Origin: JBEGHD01 sp049334165
GTDB lineage: Bacteria > Bacteroidota > Bacteroidia > Flavobacteriales_D > Sanyastnellaceae
Direction: 5' to 3' (one strand)
NCBI GenBank assembly: GCA_049334165.1
Contig: JBEGHD010000008.1
DNA: 64,000 nt
How positions within the stretch are numbered: the stretch's first letter is position 1; each line of letters starts with the position of its first letter. A model generated the notes under the pieces. The model was not told where the DNA came from and ran no database searches. It saw nothing but the letters and a program-made list of their open reading frames with translations. The position numbers were made by a program, and so were the translations under genes. Positions 36,213 through 45,398 of this stretch are shown here, piece after piece.

Positions 36213-38069
36213 TTATTCTTGAGTTTCGAGTTTGAAAATCACTCCATCTTCCAGATCCACTGAGTTGTTCTCCAGATCGATATCTGCCATCCTTCGGGAT
36301 GGATCAATTTCAATAGAAGTGATGTCTTCGCCTTTTCTGTCTATTTCGAAAAGATAATACTGCTCTACCCATGGCCAGTCCTCGAGCAAAGTTCTCTCCT
36401 GTCCCTGTGCCGGTTTTTCGCCACGCATGATTCGGAGCGGGATGTAGAACATCTCTGTACTGCCATCGGAGTAAGTTACCTGCACATCGATTGGCATTGG
36501 TGTGAGACCGATTTTTTCGAGCGTCACGTAGGTGCTGTTTCCGTCTTTGCGCACTTCTTTCACAGCGTAGTCGATCGTGCGAGTAGATTCCACAAAATAC
36601 TGGAAGTACCAGTCCAGCTCGAGTCCGGATTCTTTTTCGACAACTCTCTTGAAGTCGTTGGGATTAGGATGCTTGAATTTCCAAACGTCAAAGTAGGTGA
36701 GTAGTGCATTTTTCAGAACTTCTTCACCTACAACGTATTTGAGCTGTTCCACGAAAACCTGTCCTTTGCTGTAGGCGGCAATTCCGTAAGCCAGGTTTGT
36801 TTCGTAGTGATCGGCATGTGTAATCATCGGATTTTCCTTCCCCTGATCCACGATGTAGTAGTAGCCGCCATAAGCGTTTCTGTGCTTTTCTTCTTCTGGT
36901 TTGTCAAAAAGGTGAGCCATCACTTCCTCAGAGGCGTAAGACGTGAATCCTTCGTCCATCCACTCGTAGAGGCTTTCGTTGGTTGCCAAAACTCCCTGGT
37001 ACCAGCTGTGCGCCAACTCGTGCACAAAGACACCAAATAAACTCATCTTGTTTCTCTTCCCAGTGATGAGGGTGGCCATTGGATACTCCATTCCGCCATC
37101 TCCTCCCTGAATCACACTGTAGGTGGAGTAGGGGTATTCACCGAAATGCTCGTTCATGTACTCAAAAACCTGAGGTGCAAAATCCTGAAGCTCTTCCCAG
37201 TTGTCGACAATCGAAGTGTCGTTTTGGTAGAAGAAGTGGATGTCAGGCCCATTTTTCATAGAAACCTTGTCGTGGATGTAGTCTTCATCTGCAGCCCAAA
37301 CAAAATCGTGCACGTCTTCCGCCATGAAATTCCAGGTGAGTTTGTCACCGTCCGGGCGTTTTACCTTTGATTCGTCATCCGCATAACCGTGGCCAATTTC
37401 ATTTGGATTTTGCAAAACGCCAGTGCCACCGATGATGAATTCTTTATCCATGGTGATATTGACTTCGAAATCACCCCAGACACCGTGGAATTCGCGACCA
37501 ACGTAAGGATTGGCGTGCCAGCCTTCGTAGTCGTACTCACACATTTTAGGATACCACTGCGACATGGAATAAGCGATTCCCTCTTTGTTGTTTCTGCCGG
37601 ATCTTCGGATCTGAAGCGGAACCTGGCCTTCAAATTCCATTTCGAATTTCACTTTCGAACCAGGCTTAATTCCTTTCGGTAACTTCACTTCGAGAATTGT
37701 CCCAACTTCTTCGAAGTCAACTTTCTTACCATCCATCTTCAACGACTTCACGTGGAGGTAGCCTTGTTTGTCGGGAGTTAGGTTTCCGATGCGATCGCCA
37801 ACACGCGAGTCGGGATCTTCAATCGATTGCGACCTCACATCCATCATGCTGCCAGGTTGGAAAGCATTGAAAAAGAGGTGGTAAAAAACCTCGTTGAGCT
37901 CATCGGGTGAATTGTTGTAGTAAGTGAGCTCTTGCGTTCCCGTCAGTTTGTGATTTTCATCGTTGAGCTCCACATCCATTTTGTATTCTGCGCGCTGCTG
38001 CCAGCGATCTACCTGAGCGGATAGTGAAAGCGTTAAAAAAGTTAGACCAGTAAGAATTATGTACTTCAT
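36213..38069 (-). CDS. M1 family metallopeptidase
   Basis: 618 residues with a signal peptide ending LSLSAQ. The zinc motif HELAHSW is at about residue 348 and the distal Glu in WMDEGF. The exopeptidase motif is GGMEYP rather than GGMEN, so substrate binding may differ from classical aminopeptidases. A C-terminal beta-rich region (YVTLEKIGLTPMPIDVQVTYSDG) follows and is typical of secreted Bacteroidota M1 proteins. It is first in the group with bioY and the M1 lipoprotein. Confidence 0.87.
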   Translation of the reverse strand: MKYIILTGLTFLTLSLSAQVDRWQQRAEYKMDVELNDENHKLTGTQELTYYNNSPDELNEVFYHLFFNAFQPGSMMDVRSQSIEDPDSRVGDRIGNLTPDKQGYLHVKSLKMDGKKVDFEEVGTILEVKLPKGIKPGSKVKFEMEFEGQVPLQIRRSGRNNKEGIAYSMSQWYPKMCEYDYEGWHANPYVGREFHGVWGDFEVNITMDKEFIIGGTGVLQNPNEIGHGYADDESKVKRPDGDKLTWNFMAEDVHDFVWAADEDYIHDKVSMKNGPDIHFFYQNDTSIVDNWEELQDFAPQVFEYMNEHFGEYPYSTYSVIQGGDGGMEYPMATLITGKRNKMSLFGVFVHELAHSWYQGVLATNESLYEWMDEGFTSYASEEVMAHLFDKPEEEKHRNAYGGYYYIVDQGKENPMITHADHYETNLAYGIAAYSKGQVFVEQLKYVVGEEVLKNALLTYFDVWKFKHPNPNDFKRVVEKESGLELDWYFQYFVESTRTIDYAVKEVRKDGNSTYVTLEKIGLTPMPIDVQVTYSDGSTEMFYIPLRIMRGEKPAQGQERTLLEDWPWVEQYYLFEIDRKGEDITSIEIDPSRRMADIDLENNSVDLEDGVIFKLETQE

Positions 38070-38177
38070 TCCTTGATAATGTTTTTATGGAAAGGGTAAA
38101 TTTATTCAAATTGAACAGGAATGCCAGAAACGGTTGTTTGAGCGGCAAATTTCCAATGTGAGCAGAAGAGAATTCGA

Positions 38178-38843
38178 TTATTTCAGGGCTTTAGCTAAAA
38201 ACTGATGCACCGGAAGTGCCTTGCGATAGTGGTCGACTACAAACTCGAGGAGATCGTCTCGCTCTAACGTTTTTGTCGGATACTCGGCCATGTAATAAAA
38301 CTGCTTGTTGGCAATCAGCGGCACTTCTTCTGCTACTTCTTTAAATTCCTTAGGAATGCGCTTGTGGGCTTCTCCCTGAATTTCTCCGTAGGTCTCAACG
38401 AAATCTTTGTCGTTGATCGCCTTCAGAAACTCTTTTGGTTTGGCTGCTATCTCTCTGCGAACGTCCTCGAGTTTTTCTTTGGATAAGCTGTAAGCTCCAC
38501 CACCGATCCACACCTTCTCCGGTCCGAAGTGAATATAAAGTCCGGGGTAGTCGTGCACCTTTTTTCCTTTTCGGGAAATTGCCGCAGCTAGGTGCATTTT
38601 GTAAGGCGTTTTATCTTTTGCAAATCGAATGTCGCGGTTGATTCTAAAAATGGAATCTTTGGGCTCTACATTAAGTGCCGGATCGTATTCTTTTAGTCGC
38701 TCAATCAAATCACCAACAAATTTTTTGAATGGCTCTTTTACTTCCTTTTCGTATGTCTTGCGGTTTTCATCAAACCACTCTTTGTGGTTGTTCGGAGCGA
38801 GATCAATGAAAAACTGATTGAATTTTTTTGAGAAGTAAGCCAT
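38178..38843 (-). CDS. DUF2461 family protein
   Basis: 221 residues covering the whole family. The N-terminus FFIDLAPNNHKEWFDENRKTYE and RINRDIRFAKDKTPYK are the family core, and GLYIHFGPEKVWIGGGAY follows. DUF2461 (TIGR02453) proteins are cytoplasmic and of unknown function. The first 106 bp overlap the 3' end of the mannosyltransferase gene in another frame. The conserved residues begin at once after the start, so this start is secure. Confidence 0.83.
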   Translation of the reverse strand: MAYFSKKFNQFFIDLAPNNHKEWFDENRKTYEKEVKEPFKKFVGDLIERLKEYDPALNVEPKDSIFRINRDIRFAKDKTPYKMHLAAAISRKGKKVHDYPGLYIHFGPEKVWIGGGAYSLSKEKLEDVRREIAAKPKEFLKAINDKDFVETYGEIQGEAHKRIPKEFKEVAEEVPLIANKQFYYMAEYPTKTLERDDLLEFVVDHYRKALPVHQFLAKALK

Positions 38844-40414
38844 ATATGTTTGTTTGTCTTTTGATCACGCTCCGGCAAAACCCTGGGAGCGCCTTTTCCT
38901 TCCAGCTCATTAAAGTAGTAAATATGAGCCCGGTAATTTCTGTTGTGTGGGTTTAATTTGTGAAGTAACTGATCAAAAAAACCGGGGTCGATGGTTTTCT
39001 TGTGCTCCAGCGAAGGATAAATTTCTCTGAATTGATTCACACGCTCTTCGATATTTTCGTCTTCGTAAAAGATAACGTAATTCGGTGCTGGTTTTTTCGC
39101 GTTCACCAAAGTGCTGTCGGAGATTTTGCTCAGGTCATCGCTCTTGGTGAAGTAATACTGATCGGCCCATTGGCCACTGTAGTAGAGTGGAGGCCTCAAG
39201 GTTCTGTTGGTGTGAGACCCCTCCACGATGAAATTCTGCACGTTGCCTTGCTCGTAGAGATAGCTCATGGCTTCAACGCGAGATTTCTTATTGTAAGATG
39301 TGCTAAGCACGATCAGTGCGAGCCCATTCAAAACCCAAAAGAAAATCCAACAACCGCGCAGCAACTTTTTTCGATTTTTCCAAAACCGCGACTGGGCTAC
39401 AAATCGCTGCCAGCCTACCAGGCCGAGGATTACCACAAATGGCATTACCGGCACAATGAACCGCTCTTGTTTGTTGGCGATGGCAGAATGGATAATCAAA
39501 AAAATGAGTGTGGGAAGGAAAATCAGAAGATGGCGTTTCCACTCTCTGAAAAAACCGAATAGCATGAACAGACTTACCGGAGGAATCAGGAAACCAACCA
39601 AAACGAGGATGTAGTTGTACCAGGGTTGCACCAGATACTCGCTGCCGTGCTCCATGTTGTACGTTATGTATTCCCACAGCTCGGCAAACGGTCGGCCCCA
39701 GATGTAGAGGTCGCCTAGTTGAGTAAGAAAGAACACTGCGAAACTCACCAGGCCAAAGGTGATGGCCCCTTGCCACTTTTTCTGGATCAACAACACCAAT
39801 CCTAACCCACCGACAAACAGTACGCTTTGGTATCGAATGCCCACGGCTAATCCTCCTAAAACTGCAGCCCAGACAAAAAGCCCAAATCGTTTTTCAGATT
39901 GCTCTTTCAGCAAAAGCCAGGTGCTCCACAGCAGAGGTGGAATGGTGACCATTTCCACCAGGTTTCTCACAGCATAGTTGGGGAAAAAGGCCAGCAAGGC
40001 AAGAACGAGCGCCACGAGTCTGGCAGTTTTCCAGTCGGAAATTCGCTCGGCAATTTTATAGCTGAAATAAATGGTGAGCAAAGAGTAAAATGCATGACCA
40101 ATTCGAATGATCAGCATTTTCGTTTGTGGGTTGTTGAGCCCGATCAGATTGGTAAATTCGAAGAAAAAGTAGTGGAGTCCGATGTAGAACATGCTGTGGC
40201 CCTGAGGTTTTGCGGCCACATTTGGTTCCCAGGGAAGCCACGCCATGTTATCGAGTCCATCGGCCCAACTGGCGCTCGATTCGATGATTAGGAAATGATC
40301 ATCGTGCATCAAAAATCCGCGGGAAAAGTAAGCTGCAACGAGTCGAACTATCAGCCCCACGAGCAAAACGAACGGCAGTGGATGATAGTTCCACATTTTT
40401 TTGATTGCATTCAT
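38738..40414 (-). CDS. GT22-like membrane mannosyltransferase
   Basis: 558 residues from ATG 40414; a TTG six codons upstream is possible. About ten membrane helices, an early DDHF acidic motif in the first loop (LMHDDHFLI) and NKQERFIVPVMPF, which matches the HKEERF-type motif of GT22 (ALG9/PIG-B-like) enzymes. It probably uses a polyprenyl-phosphate sugar donor at the inner membrane, fitting the family 2 transferase at 17534 in principle. The last 36 residues run through the DUF2461 start in another frame and look non-homologous, so an ancestral stop may have been lost. Confidence 0.75.
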   Translation of the reverse strand: MNAIKKMWNYHPLPFVLLVGLIVRLVAAYFSRGFLMHDDHFLIIESSASWADGLDNMAWLPWEPNVAAKPQGHSMFYIGLHYFFFEFTNLIGLNNPQTKMLIIRIGHAFYSLLTIYFSYKIAERISDWKTARLVALVLALLAFFPNYAVRNLVEMVTIPPLLWSTWLLLKEQSEKRFGLFVWAAVLGGLAVGIRYQSVLFVGGLGLVLLIQKKWQGAITFGLVSFAVFFLTQLGDLYIWGRPFAELWEYITYNMEHGSEYLVQPWYNYILVLVGFLIPPVSLFMLFGFFREWKRHLLIFLPTLIFLIIHSAIANKQERFIVPVMPFVVILGLVGWQRFVAQSRFWKNRKKLLRGCWIFFWVLNGLALIVLSTSYNKKSRVEAMSYLYEQGNVQNFIVEGSHTNRTLRPPLYYSGQWADQYYFTKSDDLSKISDSTLVNAKKPAPNYVIFYEDENIEERVNQFREIYPSLEHKKTIDPGFFDQLLHKLNPHNRNYRAHIYYFNELEGKGAPRVLPERDQKTNKHIWLTSQKNSISFSLISLRTTTKSGLMKTARHTKRK

Positions 40415-40470
40415 CGCTCGCAAAAATATCAAAAAGGAAGTTGGAAAAGTCTGGCAGTGACGCCAGAGCT

Positions 40471-40989
40471 TTAGAAGTTAAACCCCGGGCCCCAGGTGTC
40501 GCGAAGCTGTTTCTGTAAGTGAGCCATTTTGATAGCGGCCACAGCGCATTCAATTCCCTTGTTGCCGTGCTTTCCTCCAGATCGAGCTTTCGCCTGATCC
40601 ATGTTGTCGTCAGTGAGCACTCCAAAAATTACTGGGCGTCTGTATTTCAGGGCTACATCCTTCACACCTTGAGAAACTGCCTGGCAAACAAAATCGAAAT
40701 GGGAGGTTTCTCCGCGGATCACGCTTCCCAGGGTGATAACCGCATTGAGGTCGGTGTTTTCGAGAAGAAATTGAGCTGCAGAAGTGAGTTCGAAGCTACC
40801 GGGTACCCAAATAATTTTGAGGTGGCGTTCTTCCACTCCGTGCTTTCGGAGCGTCTCCAGAGCTCCATCAAGAAGGCTTGAAGTTATTTCACGGTTCCAC
40901 TCAGAAACAGCAATGCCGAACTTAAGTCCGGCAGCGCTGGGAGTTTCATCCAATTTATATTCAGAAAGATTCTTGTTTTCTGTAGCCAT
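40471..40989 (-). CDS. ribH: 6,7-dimethyl-8-ribityllumazine synthase
   Basis: 172 residues. Substrate motifs are SEWN (about 29-32), VPGSFELTSAA (about 62-72), GSVIRGETSHFDFV with catalytic His97, and FGVLTDDNMDQAKAR. It condenses ribitylaminouracil with dihydroxybutanone phosphate in riboflavin synthesis and assembles as pentamers or capsids. A short polar N-terminal extension of about 20 residues precedes the core. It follows the TPR gene by 9 bp on the same strand. Confidence 0.93.
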   Translation of the reverse strand: MATENKNLSEYKLDETPSAAGLKFGIAVSEWNREITSSLLDGALETLRKHGVEERHLKIIWVPGSFELTSAAQFLLENTDLNAVITLGSVIRGETSHFDFVCQAVSQGVKDVALKYRRPVIFGVLTDDNMDQAKARSGGKHGNKGIECAVAAIKMAHLQKQLRDTWGPGFNF

Positions 40990-40998
40990 CTAGGTGGT

Positions 40999-41679
40999 TT
41001 AATTTTCTGGCATCGCTGCCAACAATTTTTTGGCGTTTGTGGTTTGACGAGATTTTGGATAGTCGTCAACAATCTTTTGATATTTAGCCTGTGCTTTGGC
41101 TTGCTGGCCAAGCTCCTGGTAAGCCATTCCGGCTTTCATGAGGTAAACCGGAGTGAGAGCAGAATTGTTTACCGCTCCGGCAGCTTTCTCGAAGTATGGG
41201 ATCGCTTCTTCAATTTGACCGAGCTCCACATACATATCGCCAATGTTTCCAGTGTTAATCACACTAATCACATCGTCCTTGAGATCTGCTTTCTTAAAGT
41301 ACTCAAGAGCTGACTGGTAATCTTCTTTTTCGCGAAGAATGATTCCCATGTAGTAGTTTGCCAAATCTCCCTGAACCGTTCCGCTGTATTGCTCAGAAAT
41401 ATCCTGGAACCCAGGGTAAGTGTCATCACCGTACATGGCCAGGTCGAGGGAATCCATCATGAAGTATTGCTCCGCTTTCCACATTTCTTCAGAGGCCTGC
41501 TTTTCGCGTGGTTCAATGTAAAGTTTGTCGTAAGCAAAATATCCAATAATTAGGATAACAACAACGAGAATCACAGAGGTGAGAGGCTTGCGATACTTGT
41601 CCACAAACATTTCCGTCTTCGTGTACACTTCCTGTACATCAACAATCGTCTCTTCTTTTTGGTCTTTCTTTTTGGCCAT
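40999..41679 (-). CDS. TPR membrane-anchored protein (YfgM-like)
   Basis: 226 residues. A charged cytoplasmic start (MAKKKDQKEE) is followed by one transmembrane helix (about 36-52) and TPR-like helical repeats (EDYQSALEYFKKA, GQIEEAIPYFEKAAG, GQQAKAQAKYQKI). The build matches the YfgM/TPR_21 family, which in other bacteria sits near the Sec translocon and periplasmic chaperones. The function here is inferred only. A TATTTTTG box (41708-41701) lies about 22 bases before the ATG. It is the first gene of an operon with ribH. Confidence 0.78.
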   Translation of the reverse strand: MAKKKDQKEETIVDVQEVYTKTEMFVDKYRKPLTSVILVVVILIIGYFAYDKLYIEPREKQASEEMWKAEQYFMMDSLDLAMYGDDTYPGFQDISEQYSGTVQGDLANYYMGIILREKEDYQSALEYFKKADLKDDVISVINTGNIGDMYVELGQIEEAIPYFEKAAGAVNNSALTPVYLMKAGMAYQELGQQAKAQAKYQKIVDDYPKSRQTTNAKKLLAAMPEN

Positions 41680-41700
41680 GTCGAAATATATTTAGAGCTG

Positions 41701-41708
41701 CAAAAATA
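41701..41708 (-). promoter_or_regulatory. -7 box of the TPR-ribH operon
   Basis: The minus strand reads TATTTTTG (TAnnTTTG) 21 bases before the TPR start. The -33 element is not clear. Confidence 0.35.
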
Positions 41709-41793
41709 AATTTTTTATCGAACAGTACTAAAAGCGTGTGGTTTTAGTTACCGAACTCTCCGTCTTTGTCTGTTCGGAAAGTGAAAGAAGTCA

Positions 41794-41834
41794 CACTAAT
41801 TCGAAAGTTGTGGATATTCTTTGTCGAATTAGTG
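41794..41834. promoter_or_regulatory. Inverted repeat upstream of recF, possible operator
   Basis: CACTAATTCGA (41794-41804) and TCGAATTAGTG (41824-41834) are exact inverted copies separated by 19 bp. Partial direct copies (GAAGTCACACT, GAAGCCACACT) flank them. They lie between the divergent TPR and recF genes, just upstream of a TATTTTTG box at 41858-41865 on the plus strand. Confidence 0.4.
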
Positions 41835-41892
41835 ATGAAGCCACACTTCACAATCGTTATTTTTGATCCCCCAAAATTAAAGGAGACAACCA

Positions 41893-43017
41893 GTGCTGCA
41901 TCTGAAAACGCTTTCACTATTAAATTTCAAAAATTACGCTGATGCCGAGATCGGGCTTTCGGCCGATGTGAACTGCTTTTCGGGCTTCAATGGTGCTGGA
42001 AAAACCAATCTGCTCGATGCAATTTATTACCTGTCTTTTTGCAAGAGCTACTTTAATCCAATCGACAGCCAAAACATTCGTCATGGCGAGGCCTTTTTTG
42101 TGATTCAGGGCGTTTTTGAAAAAGAGGAAAAAGACGAGCGAGTTTATTGCGGACTAAAGAAAGGTCAGAAAAAACAGTTTAAAAGAAATAAGAAGGAGTA
42201 CGAGCGTCTGGCCGATCACATCGGTTTGTTTCCGGCAGTGATCATTTCTCCATCTGATGTGGATTTGATCAAAGAGGGAAGTGAATTTCGGAGAAAGTTC
42301 ATGGACGGAATTATTTCGCAGTACGACCGGAAGTATCTCGGCTGGCTAATCGACTACAACAAGGCTCTTTCACAGCGCAACCATTTGCTCAAGTCATTTG
42401 CGGAACACCGCTATTTTGACGCTGAGTCGCTGGAAATTTGGGATGCACAGTTGATCGAGCTATCAAAAAAAATACACTCTGAACGAAAGAGGTTCATGGA
42501 GGAGTTTATGCCTGAGTTTAATGCGCTCTACAAAGCCATCAGCGGAGGCAGCGAAGAGGTTATGATTTCGTACAAGTCGCAGCTCAACGAAGGTGATTTT
42601 GAGGAAACCTTTAAAAAGCACCTGGATCGCGATCGCAGTTTTCAGCGCACCACAGCCGGCATTCACAAGGATGATTTACTATTCGAAATCGGTGGTCACC
42701 CGATGAAAAAGTTCGGCTCACAAGGTCAACAGAAGTCGTTTTTGATTTCTCTAAAGTTGGGGCAGTTCCGTTTTATTCGTCAGATCAGTGGGCTCACGCC
42801 AATCCTGCTCCTCGATGATATTTTCGACAAAATTGATGACCAGCGGGTAAACTATTTGATGCAATTAGTCACCAACCACGAATTTGGCCAAATCTTCATT
42901 ACCGATACAGATCCAGACCGGGTGCCGTCCATTTTTAGAAATACGGATGTAGACCTCAAAGTATTTGAAGTGAAAGAGGGATCTGTTTCACCGTTGAAAG
43001 AGGAGGTAGAGAAATGA
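41893..43017 (+). CDS. recF: DNA replication/repair protein RecF
   Basis: 374 residues from a GTG start. Walker A is GFNGAGKTNLLDAIYYL (about 31-47), the ABC signature region is KFGSQGQQKSFLISLKL, and Walker B is ILLLDDIFDKID. RecF loads RecA at gaps through RecOR. The N-terminus LHLKTLSLLNFKNY is the usual RecF start, so the GTG is secure. The DUF721 gene overlaps its end by 4 bp (ATGA), a common pair in bacteria. Confidence 0.93.
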   Translation: MLHLKTLSLLNFKNYADAEIGLSADVNCFSGFNGAGKTNLLDAIYYLSFCKSYFNPIDSQNIRHGEAFFVIQGVFEKEEKDERVYCGLKKGQKKQFKRNKKEYERLADHIGLFPAVIISPSDVDLIKEGSEFRRKFMDGIISQYDRKYLGWLIDYNKALSQRNHLLKSFAEHRYFDAESLEIWDAQLIELSKKIHSERKRFMEEFMPEFNALYKAISGGSEEVMISYKSQLNEGDFEETFKKHLDRDRSFQRTTAGIHKDDLLFEIGGHPMKKFGSQGQQKSFLISLKLGQFRFIRQISGLTPILLLDDIFDKIDDQRVNYLMQLVTNHEFGQIFITDTDPDRVPSIFRNTDVDLKVFEVKEGSVSPLKEEVEK

Positions 43018-43307
43018 AGCGAGACAGCAATCAAAGTCAACTTGGCGATGTAATCAAAGATCTTTTGAAGATCTATAAAATGGAAGATAAATACAATGAG
43101 GTGGAAGTGGCCAATGCCTGGAGCGACCTCATGGGGAATGCAATCATGCGAAAAACCAGAGAGTTGCGATTCCGGAACGGTCAGCTGATGGTACGCCTCG
43201 ATTCTGGAGTTATCAAAGAAGAGTTTTCTATGGCCAAGGAAAAAATCATCGATCTGATGAATGAAAAGCTTGGCAAGAACATCATTACTGAGCTATACAT
43301 TAAGTAA
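43014..43307 (+). CDS. DUF721 / DciA-like protein
   Basis: 97 residues. The DUF721 core is visible as NEVEVANAWSDLMG, a strand pair (ELRFRNGQLMVRLDS) and KEEFSMAKEKIIDLMNEKLG. DciA proteins of this family help load the replicative helicase; this short Bacteroidota form has only the core domain. Translationally coupled to recF. Confidence 0.83.
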   Translation: MKRDSNQSQLGDVIKDLLKIYKMEDKYNEVEVANAWSDLMGNAIMRKTRELRFRNGQLMVRLDSGVIKEEFSMAKEKIIDLMNEKLGKNIITELYIK

Positions 43308-43403
43308 GCATCTGGCGCTTAAAAATTCAATTACCTCCAATTTTTGGCTTCAGCTTTCCAATCGGAATGCATTATATTGCGGGTGATTCGAATAACCTAA
43401 TTC

Positions 43404-45398
43404 ATGACTGATAACAAACTCAAGTTTTTCTGGCGTCTGGCTCCGATAGTCGTTCTCCTGGGAGGTGTTTACTTTAGTTTGACCTCCTCGGCAACTCCTG
43501 AAAAAAATCATCCACTTAGAGGGAAATCATTTCATAGTAACGAGGAGTTGGGAATGTACAGAGCAATGTCTGCGGATTTGCCAAATGGCTACAATTCTCT
43601 TTTTGCAGGATCTGGAGTTTGTGCAGGATGTCACGGCTTTGACCCAAATGGAATTGCTGGTGTAGATGAAGAAGGTAACGATGTGAACCTGGTGGACGAC
43701 TGGCGAGCTTCCATGATGGCGAATTCTGCGAAAGATCCTTTCTGGAAAGCCAAAGTGAGCCACGAAGTGACTGTGAATCCGGAACACCAGACAATTTTGG
43801 AAGACAAGTGCACTTCATGCCATGCACCGATGGGCCATTTTGCTGCGCACTTTGACGGTTTGAGTGCTTATTCCATGGAAATGCTTTCTACCGATTCGCT
43901 CGGAATGGATGGGGTTAGTTGTAACGCTTGCCATCAACAAGACCCAGATGGAATTGGAACTGTATTTTCCGGAGAGCTTAGCTTCGTTGAAGATACGGTG
44001 TTTGGACCCTATGGTGGAGATCCGGATGAAGCTCCAATCTTCAGTCAACCTATGCAAAGCTTTGTTGGGTTTCAGCCTGAGTACGGAGCACACATTGGAC
44101 AATCTGAACTTTGTGCGGGTTGCCACACTCTTCAAACCAATACGGTCGACCTCGAAGGTGAGCCCACAGGAAATGTTTTTGTGGAGCAGGCGACTTACCA
44201 CGAATGGCTCAATTCAATTTACGCTACAGAAATTAACCCGATAGAGTGTCAGGGTTGCCACCTTCCTCAAATACCGGATGAAGTGGTGATCTCATCAAAT
44301 TATGCGTTTTTGCCAGGACGTTCGCCATTTGGACTACACAGCATGGCCGGAGGAAACTCTTTCATGCTCGAGCTGATGCGTGATTACAGCGGTGAACTGG
44401 GTGTGTCTGCTACCGATGAGCAATTCAATTCCATGATCACACGGACGCTCGACAACTTGCAGAATCAATCGGTAGAAATGGAACTAGAGGAGGTGTCCGT
44501 CTCAACCGACAGTGCTGTTTACCAGGTGAAGTTGACAAATGTAACGGGTCACAAATTTCCATCGGGATATCCAGCGAGAAGAGCTTATATCGAATTTGTG
44601 ATTACCGGAGCTGATCAGGATACGCTTTTCCAAAGCGGTGTGATTCAAAGCGATTATGAAGTGAATGGTCAAAACCCAACTTACGAACCTCACTACAACG
44701 TGATCAACAGCGAGGATCAGGTGCAGATTTACGAGTTGGTGATGGGCGATGTAAATGGTGACGTAACAACTGTCTTGGAACGGGCCAACGAGGCTATCAA
44801 AGACAACCGACTGACGCCAATTGGCTTTTCTACTTCCCACGAAGTTTACGACACAACCAAAATTGCCGGGCTGGCGCTCGATGACCCTAACTTCAACTAC
44901 GAAGATGGAGAGGAAGGCTCTGGAAGTGATCGCATACTTTACAGCATTCCTTTGAATGGTTACGAAGGGCAGATCAACGTTTCTGCGCGCTTGTTTTACC
45001 AATCAGCTCCGCCAAAATGGATGGATGAAATGTTCGCCACCAACACAACGGAAATTCTCACTTTTAAAGAAATGTATGAGGCAACAGGTGCGGATCCAGT
45101 GCTGATGGCAGAAGAAACGATGGGAGCGGTCATTACCTACGTGGAGCAGCAAGCACTGAGTAATTTAATGGCTTATCCGAACCCAACTAGCACCGGACGC
45201 TTCTCCATCGACACAGATGGTGTTTTGAAAGTCGAGAGAGTGTCGGCCTACGACCTAACCGGTAGGCGGGTGTTAGAGCAAAGTTTTGATGGGGTCTCAA
45301 AAACAAAACTCCAGCTTCCATCGGAAACCGGAGTTTATGTAATCAAAGTAGAAACCAACGTGGGTGAAAAAATTCTGCGAGTAATCGTTGGTAATTAA
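43404..45398 (+). CDS. Pentaheme cytochrome c with T9SS type A sorting domain
   Basis: 664 residues. After an N-terminal hydrophobic export signal come five heme-binding motifs: CAGCH, CTSCH, CNACH, CAGCH and CQGCH, all within about residues 70-290. A beta-rich middle section follows (TNVTGHKFPSGYPARRAYIEF). It ends in a T9SS type A domain of about 75 residues (MAYPNPTSTGRFSI, YDLTGRRV, GVYVIKVE). Heme would be attached in the periplasm before T9SS export, so the mature protein should be on the surface or released. The redox partner is unknown. The stop overlaps the convergent BNR gene by 4 bp. Confidence 0.85.
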   Translation: MTDNKLKFFWRLAPIVVLLGGVYFSLTSSATPEKNHPLRGKSFHSNEELGMYRAMSADLPNGYNSLFAGSGVCAGCHGFDPNGIAGVDEEGNDVNLVDDWRASMMANSAKDPFWKAKVSHEVTVNPEHQTILEDKCTSCHAPMGHFAAHFDGLSAYSMEMLSTDSLGMDGVSCNACHQQDPDGIGTVFSGELSFVEDTVFGPYGGDPDEAPIFSQPMQSFVGFQPEYGAHIGQSELCAGCHTLQTNTVDLEGEPTGNVFVEQATYHEWLNSIYATEINPIECQGCHLPQIPDEVVISSNYAFLPGRSPFGLHSMAGGNSFMLELMRDYSGELGVSATDEQFNSMITRTLDNLQNQSVEMELEEVSVSTDSAVYQVKLTNVTGHKFPSGYPARRAYIEFVITGADQDTLFQSGVIQSDYEVNGQNPTYEPHYNVINSEDQVQIYELVMGDVNGDVTTVLERANEAIKDNRLTPIGFSTSHEVYDTTKIAGLALDDPNFNYEDGEEGSGSDRILYSIPLNGYEGQINVSARLFYQSAPPKWMDEMFATNTTEILTFKEMYEATGADPVLMAEETMGAVITYVEQQALSNLMAYPNPTSTGRFSIDTDGVLKVERVSAYDLTGRRVLEQSFDGVSKTKLQLPSETGVYVIKVETNVGEKILRVIVGN

